Shown here in pieces: positions 1 to 6,177 of a DNA stretch of 9,628 nucleotides. The stretch covers positions 1 to 9,628 of the forward strand of contig JAAYXX010000230.1 of NCBI GenBank assembly GCA_012515695.1. Direction: 5' to 3'. Position 1 is the first letter of the stretch. Every line of letters starts with the position of its first letter. The position numbers and the translations under genes were made by a program. Below the pieces are notes generated by a model. It was not told the DNA's origin and ran no database searches. It saw nothing but the letters and a program-made list of their open reading frames with translations. Source of the DNA: Chloroflexota bacterium (lineage in GTDB: Bacteria > Chloroflexota > Anaerolineae > UBA1429).

Positions 1-876
1 CGAGACATATTTCATGCTGCGGAAGAAAACCTCCCGCAAGCGGCTCAGGTCGTTTTGCACCTTGGAAAAGGCGGGGAACATCACCTGGGCCACGGGTCGG
101 CTCAGGTGTGTGGCGGGCTGGTTCGAGAGATCATACGCCCAGGTATACAGCCCCAGCGCCGCGTCTCCCAGAAACCTGCCCACAAACACGTCGTCAATGT
201 TGGTGATGAACAGCACCATGATCTGGCTGCCGATGATGTGCCGCCCATAGTCCCACAACTCGCGCGCCACCCGCTTGGAGAAATCCAACGCGGGCCGCCA
301 CGGGCAAAAGAACCAGACCAGCAGCGCCGTCAGCGCGGAAACTATCACCTGCCCGTAGACGATGGACCATACGCCATAGCCCGCGAACGCCAGCCCGACA
401 GAAGCCCCCGCGCCAAGCACGCCCGCGATCATCTCCGGGATGACCTTGTTCTTGAAACCCATCCCCCGCGCCATCAGCGTCAGCGGAACCTGGCTGATGG
501 CCGAGATGACCAGCGTGCTCGATAGCACCCGCAGCACCGGCACCAGCGCCTCATTCTGGAAGAACTGGGCCACCAACGGCGCCGCCAACCAGGAGAGAGC
601 GTATAGCAATATACTGCTGGACAAGATCGCCCAAAAGGCGGTGTTGGCCGCAGTATCGACATCCTCGCGTCGGTAGATCAACGCGGAACTAAAGCCCAAC
701 TCTTTGAACATCTCGAGTACATTGATGGTCAACACGGCATAGCCCACCAGCCCAAAGTCTGCCGGGACCAACAGACGCGCCAGCACGAGCTGCCGCAAAA
801 ACGCCAGCCCCCGCGTCCCTATCGTCGCAATGGCCACCCAGAACAGGCCATGACCCACTTCCCTTTTCAAGCTCAT
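1..876 (-). CDS. Wzx-like oligosaccharide/lipopolysaccharide flippase, partial (3' end outside window)
   Basis: The 292 visible codons are open to the window edge with no stop, so the C-terminal part is missing (family members are usually about 400-500 residues). The protein is very hydrophobic, with about six membrane segments near residues 8-28, 40-58, 78-100, 112-135, 146-165 and 168-190. Typical WzxC/Polysacc_synt_3 signatures are visible: GFSSALIYRRE (61-71), ITNIDDVFVGRFLG (224-237) and LGLYTWAYDLSNQP (241-254). Family members move undecaprenyl-linked oligosaccharides across the inner membrane for O-antigen or exopolysaccharide assembly. I chose the ATG at 876 because GGGGGA lies seven bases upstream. 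An in-frame ATG at 897 would add seven residues but has no visible ribosome binding site. It is the last visible gene of the leftward block, 70 bases after the methyltransferase. The flippase call is firm; the substrate is unknown. Confidence 0.9.
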   Translation of the reverse strand, partial: MSLKREVGHGLFWVAIATIGTRGLAFLRQLVLARLLVPADFGLVGYAVLTINVLEMFKELGFSSALIYRREDVDTAANTAFWAILSSSILLYALSWLAAPLVAQFFQNEALVPVLRVLSSTLVISAISQVPLTLMARGMGFKNKVIPEMIAGVLGAGASVGLAFAGYGVWSIVYGQVIVSALTALLVWFFCPWRPALDFSKRVARELWDYGRHIIGSQIMVLFITNIDDVFVGRFLGDAALGLYTWAYDLSNQPATHLSRPVAQVMFPAFSKVQNDLSRLREVFFRSMKYVS

Positions 877-946
877 CGTTCGTCCCCCACGGGTCATGTA
901 ATTGTCGCCGAACAGCCGCATCCGCCCGCACAAGCTGGCAGTCGGC

Positions 947-1636
947 CTATTGCTTGACTCCCACCAGCACGAAATCGCGGCCAAACATCGAGGGCCACAC
1001 CCGCGCCAGCCATGTAATCACCCCGCGCAGCCGCCGCTTGCGCCACAGCGCCGGATAGAAATCCTTCGCCCACAGGCTGGCGCTCCCCTCCACCGAGCGC
1101 ACCTGCACCCCGCGAGCGCGGCACAGCGCCTTGGCCTCACGCACGGTGAAAAAGCGCAGGTGCATCGCGTCGGTGGGCGAGTTCAGCACATAGGGAAAGC
1201 GGCCCGTCAAAATCCACCACCGGCAGATCAAATGGGCGATATTGGGCAGGCAAACCACAAACCGCCCGCCCGGTCGCAACACCCGCAGGCACTCGTCGAA
1301 CGCATGCTCGTGAAAGAACCGATGCTCGATAGCCGAATTGGATACCACAACATCAAACGTACTATCGGCAAAAGGTAGCGGCTGGCTGTCAATATCCACC
1401 TGCGTGCAAGGGATACCCTTGGCCTGCGCCCGCTCCACCGCCACGCTGGACAAGTCCGTCGCCGTGACCTGCGCGCCCTTGTCTCGCATGCGGGCAGCCA
1501 GCACCCCCGGCCCACAGTCCACTTCCAACACCCGCTCCCCGGCCTGCACGTGCTTGTCCAGCAACGCCAGCCGGTCATGGTCAAAAGTGTCATCTGCCTG
1601 CCGCCAATAGGCGTCATAGTATGCTACAAGATCCAT
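947..1636 (-). CDS. Class I SAM-dependent methyltransferase (Methyltransf_11/MetW-like)
   Basis: This 229-residue protein has a Rossmann-type methyltransferase core. Motif I is VLEVDCGPG (36-44), the acidic end of beta-2 is TATDLS (58-63), the motif II region is FDVVVSNSAIEH (94-105), and the post-II motif LRVLRPGGRFVVCLPN (117-132) is typical of Methyltransf_11 and MetW-like enzymes. Family members move a methyl group from S-adenosylmethionine to small molecules, lipids or sugars. Motif I has Asp where Gly is commonest (usually E/D-x-G-C-G), a mild departure. A basic C-terminal stretch, WRKRRLRG (198-205), could lie against a membrane. The start is well fixed: an in-frame TAA sits three codons upstream of the ATG, and GAGAGGTGG lies about twelve bases away, somewhat far for a Shine-Dalgarno site. 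It follows the radical SAM gene by 43 bases. Its substrate, perhaps a glycan or lipid precursor, is inferred from context only. Confidence 0.9.
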   Translation of the reverse strand: MDLVAYYDAYWRQADDTFDHDRLALLDKHVQAGERVLEVDCGPGVLAARMRDKGAQVTATDLSSVAVERAQAKGIPCTQVDIDSQPLPFADSTFDVVVSNSAIEHRFFHEHAFDECLRVLRPGGRFVVCLPNIAHLICRWWILTGRFPYVLNSPTDAMHLRFFTVREAKALCRARGVQVRSVEGSASLWAKDFYPALWRKRRLRGVITWLARVWPSMFGRDFVLVGVKQ

Positions 1637-1679
1637 CCGCCTTTACGTCCACCTCTCTTGAATATGCCCACTACCGCGC

Positions 1680-3119
1680 CTACGACCGCCTGATGCGCCC
1701 GCGCAGACGCGCCCGCAACTTGCGTAGTGCGTCCAGGTGCCGCTGCAACCGGGGCGCATCATCACCATACAGCTTGAGCAGGCAGGTATACAACCGATGC
1801 TTCTTTGGGCTGCTGCGCTTGAGCGCCAGCTCGTTTTGCAGCGCGGCAAACCGCTCATACCCCTGCGCCAGTTGCTCCGGCGTCAGCGTGGGCAGGTTCA
1901 GCACACTCTCTCGGCTGTAGTAGCTCGTTACCGTCGTCTGCGGCTTGATCAGCCCTTGGGCTACAGAAATATCGTACAACTCGGTCATCGGGTAAGGATA
2001 GAACACCGAAAACTGGAACTCTTCCGGGGCCAGGCGGCGGTTCAGGTCAATCGTGGCCCGAATGCTATCGGGCGTCTCGCCCGGCACGCCGATCATGTTG
2101 CAGGTGTACGCCTTTAACCCGTGGCGATGCACCAGATCAAAAGCCGCCACAATCTCGTCGTTGCTCATCCGCCGCTTGAGCACGTTGGCCCGCAGGGTCT
2201 CGTCGCCGTTCTCCACGCCCACGCGAATGCCCGCGCACCCCGCGCCTGCCAGCGCCCGCACCACATCCTCGTCCAGAATGCGCTCCACGCGGGTGTTGAT
2301 CCAGAAGGGATAGCGAAACTCTTGCCGGTACGCCTCGCAGAAATCGAGCGTCCAACGGTGATCCAGGGTAAAGGTGTCATCCTGAAAGTTGATCGTCTTG
2401 ATCGGATACCGCGCCTTTAAGGCGCGCAGCTCCCCCATGACGTGGCCGACGCTGCGAAACCGCACATAGCGCCCCAGCCCCTTGTAACGCGCCTTGAGAC
2501 CAGGATTGCAGCAATAAGAGCAATCATACGGGCAGCCCCGCCCGCTGAGGATATCCACCCAGCCGTCGTTGGCCGCCAGCATCGCGTCATAGTCGAATAG
2601 CTCGCGGTCCACATAGGGCAACTCGTCCAGATCGGCGATCAGCGGCCGCATGGGGTTGCGGACGACCTCGCCGTTGCGCTGCATCCAGACGTTCTGCACG
2701 TCGGCATAGTCGCGCCCCTGCTCCAGCCGCTCTACCATGTCGCGCAAGGGGTATTCCCCCTCCCCCACGATTACAGCGTCGAACGCAGGGCTGGCAACCA
2801 CCTGCTCCGGCACAAGCGTGGGGTGAATCCCCCCGCAGACCAACGGCAGGCCGGGGCGCAGCGCCTTTAGATGGGCCGCGTACCGTTCGATATACGGGTA
2901 TTGGTGCGTCGTCGCAGAAAAGCCCACCAGATCAGGCGCATGTTCCGCCACCTGGGCCGCGAACTCGTCCGGCGACAACTCGTGTTGCAGGTAGAGCAAC
3001 GCCGTCTTGTGGCCCGCCGCTTTCAACACGGCAGACAGCGACCCCAGGCCCGAGTAGAATTTTCTCGCCCCGTAGCGCTCTGCCCCGCTGATGTCCGAAT
3101 ACACAAACAATACTTTCAT
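1680..3119 (-). CDS. B12-binding-domain radical SAM protein
   Basis: This 479-residue protein has the order typical of class B-like radical SAM enzymes. An N-terminal Rossmann-type B12-binding-like domain (about 1-165) contains LVGFSAT (64-70), VCGGIHPTL (94-102) and VIVGEGEYP (116-124). A radical SAM barrel follows (about 185-390), with the iron-sulfur motif CPYDCSYC giving cysteines 196, 200 and 203. Later barrel features are INFQDDTF (243-250), IRVGVENGDE (298-307) and MIGVPGET (342-349). The C-terminus (430-479) is very basic. Such enzymes make a 5'-deoxyadenosyl radical for methylation, ring formation or other difficult C-C chemistry, often on lipids, tetrapyrroles or sugars. I cannot see the DxHxxG motif that supplies the lower cobalamin ligand, so any B12 would bind differently or not at all. 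AGGAGC lies about ten bases before the ATG. The upstream hydrolase gene ends 26 bases away. The enzyme class is clear; the substrate is not. Confidence 0.92.
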   Translation of the reverse strand: MKVLFVYSDISGAERYGARKFYSGLGSLSAVLKAAGHKTALLYLQHELSPDEFAAQVAEHAPDLVGFSATTHQYPYIERYAAHLKALRPGLPLVCGGIHPTLVPEQVVASPAFDAVIVGEGEYPLRDMVERLEQGRDYADVQNVWMQRNGEVVRNPMRPLIADLDELPYVDRELFDYDAMLAANDGWVDILSGRGCPYDCSYCCNPGLKARYKGLGRYVRFRSVGHVMGELRALKARYPIKTINFQDDTFTLDHRWTLDFCEAYRQEFRYPFWINTRVERILDEDVVRALAGAGCAGIRVGVENGDETLRANVLKRRMSNDEIVAAFDLVHRHGLKAYTCNMIGVPGETPDSIRATIDLNRRLAPEEFQFSVFYPYPMTELYDISVAQGLIKPQTTVTSYYSRESVLNLPTLTPEQLAQGYERFAALQNELALKRSSPKKHRLYTCLLKLYGDDAPRLQRHLDALRKLRARLRGRIRRS

Positions 3120-3145
3120 TCGCTATCTTGCTCCTATGGACGCGC

Positions 3146-6100
3146 TCACTTGAACAGGACAGGCAAGTAGACCCTGCCGCCAGGCGTGGGAGATGGAGTG
3201 ACCGTGGGCGTATGGGTGGCCGTGGGTGTCGCCGTGTTCGTCGGCGTTGCAGTGGGCGTCGCCTCGGCATAGGTGATGACCAGGTTGGGCCGAATGGTCA
3301 TGTTGCCGTCCTCGCTGGACGCCAGCTTGTAGCCCACCCATCCGGAAGCCTGCCCCCCGCGCAGCAGCACCCCATGGTTCGTTTCCGGCTGCGCCAACCA
3401 CTGCTTCACCAGATCGGTCACGTTAAAGCCGTACCAGGTATTCATCGCGTGCAGGGTTCGCTGGGCTGAGGCGCTCGGTTCATAGTCCGTGCCCGCCCCG
3501 TTTGCGCCCGGCACCGCCCACGATTGCCCTGCAAGGCTGCTGTTCCACGTGGCCTGGTTCACATCCCACGGGCGCAAGACGCCATGCAGCGACACGGGCA
3601 AGGGCGGGGCTGTGCTGTCGCGATAGGACAAATACAGGTTCAACTGGGCCGCTTTGATCACCACGTTAGGCGGCAGAGCTGACAGGTCAAAGCGCAACAG
3701 GGCGGTGCGCTTCCCGGCGTTATAGACCCACAAGGGGTCGCCTGGATGGCTGGCATTAGGAGCAGGCTCCTCGATATACGTATCCACGGCCCCCGTATAC
3801 CCCCCGGCGCCATATTGCAGTTGCGTCGTCTGAGCAGGCAGCGGCGCGGCCCCCTGCACGGGATAGATCACCAGTCGGTGCGGATCGCCGGTCAGGACGC
3901 AACTCAGGACGCCGCCACTGGGCGACGCGGTAGACAGGCTATACTCTCCCGTCCCCATGTTGGTGTCCTCGACGACATACGCGGCGTCGGTGGGCAGCCC
4001 CAGCCGGGCCACATCCAGCCCGATCTTGACCGGCTTGGCGAGGTCGTCGTACACGTCCACGACGATGGTGCGGGTTTCGGGGTCATAGGTGGCGTTCACC
4101 AGCGTCCAGTGCTGCGCCTCGTACTGGTTCACGTACTTGATATCCAGCCAATAATACGGCTTGGCCTCGTCCGTCCGCACCGTTACGCTCAACGGGTTGC
4201 GGTTCAGTTCATACTGCTCAAAAAACGACAGAATGCGGGCCGGGTCCCAGCCTGCCGGGTTCTCGTCCATGTGGCCGCCCTCGTACTCGTACAGCGCCAC
4301 ATTCTCGGCCCCATACAGCAGCATACGCTCGTACAGGTCCTTCGCATGATGAAATGGGACTGTCTTGTCCTGCGTCCCGTGGATAATCACCGTGGGCACA
4401 TGGCGCAGGTTCATCGCCATGGCGGCGGCTGAATTGCGCTGGTAGGCAAAGGGATTGGTGGAAGGCGTGCCGCCCAGTTCGCGTTGCAGCGAATCCTTGC
4501 GCTGCGCGTCCGATTCGGCGTACCAGTCGGCCAGGTCCGTCGGCCCCTTGAGTTCCACCAGCGCCGCAAAGCGGTCGGGATATTTGGCCGTAATCACCGA
4601 GGCAAACATGCCCCCCATCGAAACGCCCGTGAAATAGATCCGGTTGGAGTCTATGGTGTATTGCGGGTCGGCCTCCAGGTGAGCGATCAGGTCGAGCATA
4701 TCGCGCTGCACGGCCAGCGACGGCGTTCGCGCGCGCCCATTGGTCGGGTCGCCGCGCATGTCCGGGCACACCAGCAGCCAGCCCCGCTTGCTGGTCGCGT
4801 CGGCCATCCACATTAGCGCGTCATAGTCGCGCCCGCTCCACCCATGCCCGGCAAACACTACTGGCGTCGGCACACCGGGGTTATAGCCTATCGGCTTTTG
4901 CACCAGCGCCCGCTGGGTCGTCCCGTCAAAGCTGCTGGTAAACTGGACGAGCTGGATTTCGGCCCCCTGTATCTGCCCCCCCACTTCGATGACCGCGTTC
5001 TGGAGGCTCCATACATTCTCGCCGGACACATCCGCGAGGATGCGGATGTTGTTTTTGCCGCTCACCAGGATGCTGGGGTCGAAAAGCAGCTCCCCCGGCT
5101 TGCCTCCGCCACAGGCGCCGGAGTAGTCCGCGCCGGGCAACCGGCCAATGGACTGGCCATTCACCAAGATCGAATGCCGCCGATCGTTGTTTCCCGCATA
5201 GTTGAATTTCAGCTTGGCGTAGGTAGGAGTCCCCTGCCACACCAACATCACGTCCGTGTTATCGGGCAGGTTGGCTGTGGGACCAGCTTGAATACAGGTG
5301 CGCTCTGGCTCTTCCCCCGACGCAAACGCCTGCCACGGCCCAAACGACTGGATCACCTGGTCCGGCCCTGGCGTCACGTTCGGCGTTGCCGTGGGGGTGC
5401 CGGGCTCGGCGGTGGGCGTCGCGCTGCCCGTCGGTACGGGCGTCTGCGAGGACGGCTCGTATGTGATAATTAGCCGGGGCCGCTCGCCCGTCGCGCCATG
5501 ATCCGAACTCCAAAAGCGCACCTCAATAGACGAGTTGCACTTGACCAGCAGGCCATAGTTGGCAGCGGGATTCTGCACCCAGCGGGCCACCGCGTCCGTT
5601 ACGGGAATCCGCAGATAAGCGCCCACCGTGGTGACCGATGCGGTGGCAACAGGAGCCGCCTCATAGTCGGACAGGCTCCCCCGCGGCGAGCGCCGTCCAC
5701 GATTGCCCCATGCCCGTAGACTCGGAGGTGGCCTTCGCCTCATCCCACGGCTTGAGCAGATGATGCAGGGCAATAGGGGCTGCATCTGGGCGGTTCTTGT
5801 AACTGACGAATAGATCCAGGTAGGCAGCCACAACGGTAGAACCCGGCGGGATCACGTCCGGCGGCAGGTCGAACCGCAGCAGCGTGCGCTGTTTGGGATA
5901 GACACTCTCCTTGACGTTCAGGGTGCCTTCCTTGCCGCGTGCCGTCGGGGTGGACTCGTCGGCATTCAGGTAGGTGTCCATCACGCCGGAATATCCCGCA
6001 TAGTCCCGCCGCAATTCCACAGTCTGTTGCATCGCGGCTGCGACACGCTCCCCCTCCACTGGTGGGCGGTAAGCAGCCGCCTCCGCTGGGGCCACGCCGG

Positions 6101-6173
6101 AAAGCCCATGTACGCCAATCAACGCCAGACAAACGATCAAAACCGATAGCGGGTAGCCACTATTTTTACGCAT
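3146..6173 (-). CDS. Secreted alpha/beta-hydrolase (esterase/prolyl-oligopeptidase-like) with two DNRLRE domains; frameshifted
   Basis: This is one gene split over two frames. Codons 1-165 (6173 to about 5679) are in one frame and the rest (to 3146) in another. Dropping one base from the five-G coding-strand run at 5678-5682 joins them into 1008 residues. Reconstructed order: signal peptide (1-34, ending APAEAAA); DNRLRE-type beta domain (about 58-239, RTLLRFDLP); Thr/Pro linker (about 243-268); galactose-binding-like beta-sandwich (about 274-411); alpha/beta-hydrolase (about 416-658); beta domain (about 661-773); second DNRLRE domain (about 789-968, TALLRFDLS); Thr/Pro linker (971-997); C-terminal VYLPVLFK. 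The probable catalytic triad is intact: Ser518 in GVSMGG, Asp602 in HGTQDKTVP and His634 in EYEGGH, with a GHGWSG oxyanion-type turn. It probably cleaves an ester (or peptide) outside the membrane; the substrate is unknown. Its ATG lies four bases after the upstream stop, suggesting translational coupling. Without frame correction only a short exported fragment would be made. Confidence 0.85.
3149..3181 (-). other. C-terminal GGRVYLPVLFK tail, candidate envelope-sorting or anchoring signal
   Basis: The last eleven residues after the Thr/Pro linker are Gly-Gly, Arg, then V-Y-L-P-V-L-F-K before TGA. From memory, secreted Chloroflexota proteins often end in a Thr/Pro linker plus a short Y-L-P-hydrophobic-basic tail. 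I know of no characterised sorting enzyme for it. It lacks the LPxTG signal, the long hydrophobic helix of sortase substrates and the PEP-CTERM pattern. The role as a signal is inference. Confidence 0.5.
3182..3262 (-). repeat. Thr/Pro-rich low-complexity linker 2 (coding)
   Basis: This codes for about 27 residues of near-periodic T-P-T-A-T-P units between DNRLRE domain 2 and the C-terminal VYLPVLFK tail. The DNA is degenerate tandem repeats of roughly 12-18 bases (coding strand ACGCCCACTGCAACGCCG and variants). It is likely a cell-wall-spanning or spacer segment. A tract like this is prone to repeat-number change and to assembly error. Confidence 0.75.
5369..5446 (-). repeat. Thr/Pro-rich low-complexity linker 1 (coding)
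   Basis: This codes for a Thr-Pro-Ala-Gly-rich flexible segment (TPVPTGSATPTAEPGTPTAT and a few more residues) between DNRLRE domain 1 and the galactose-binding-like domain. Such linkers are common in secreted multidomain enzymes and may be O-glycosylated. The DNA is imperfectly repetitive, built on coding-strand units resembling ACGCCCACCGC. Confidence 0.75.
5661..6173 (-). CDS. 5' fragment of the frameshifted hydrolase gene: signal peptide plus first part of DNRLRE domain 1
   Basis: As the sequence reads, translation from the ATG at 6173 gives 170 residues and stops at TGA (5661-5663). The first 34 residues form a classical Sec signal: basic MRKN, a hydrophobic core LSVLIVCLALIGVHGL, and a small-residue cleavage region APAEAAA. 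Residues 58-165 are the first half of a DNRLRE-type domain. The last five residues, EPVRL, come after the frame break and match nothing in the second copy of the domain. The product would be an exported half-domain and probably would not fold. It is the front part of the gene at 3146-6173, listed separately because an automatic caller would report it as its own gene. Confidence 0.6.
   Translation of the reverse strand: MRKNSGYPLSVLIVCLALIGVHGLSGVAPAEAAAYRPPVEGERVAAAMQQTVELRRDYAGYSGVMDTYLNADESTPTARGKEGTLNVKESVYPKQRTLLRFDLPPDVIPPGSTVVAAYLDLFVSYKNRPDAAPIALHHLLKPWDEAKATSESTGMGQSWTALAAGEPVRL
5678..5682 (-). other. Frameshift site (five-G run on the coding strand)
   Basis: Reading the minus strand, GCC GCG GGG GAG CCT runs to a stop 24 bases later. 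Removing one G gives GCC GCG GGG AGC CTG TCC GAC TAT GAG, that is AAGSLSDYE. This rejoins the open frame and mirrors the TDYEPSASAQ stretch at the same place in the second DNRLRE copy. The extra base could be a real mutation, a phase-variable tract (five bases is short for that) or a sequencing or assembly error. Confidence 0.8.
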
Positions 6174-6177
6174 ACGC

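Noticed and set aside
55..525. A 156-codon plus-strand frame
   Set aside because: It is antisense to the flippase, very rich in Arg, Gln, His and Pro, and without the hydrophobic segments or motifs of the sense frame.
907..946. Imperfect stem between the methyltransferase and flippase genes as a terminator
   Set aside because: The arms pair only in two short blocks around a large loop and no T-run follows in the direction of transcription, so readthrough to the flippase is more likely.
902..1378. A 158-codon plus-strand frame
   Set aside because: It is antisense to the methyltransferase, with composition typical of a shadow frame and no motifs.
3746..4432. A 228-codon plus-strand frame, and a similar one at 4844-5473
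   Set aside because: Both are antisense to the hydrolase gene, have no ribosome binding site or recognisable motif, and the sense frame carries clear domains.
3146..5833. Start of the hydrolase at the ATG at 5833
   Set aside because: The first 50 or so codons from there are in the wrong frame: they read Arg- and Pro-rich with no signal peptide, while the other frame over the same bases gives good DNRLRE sequence.
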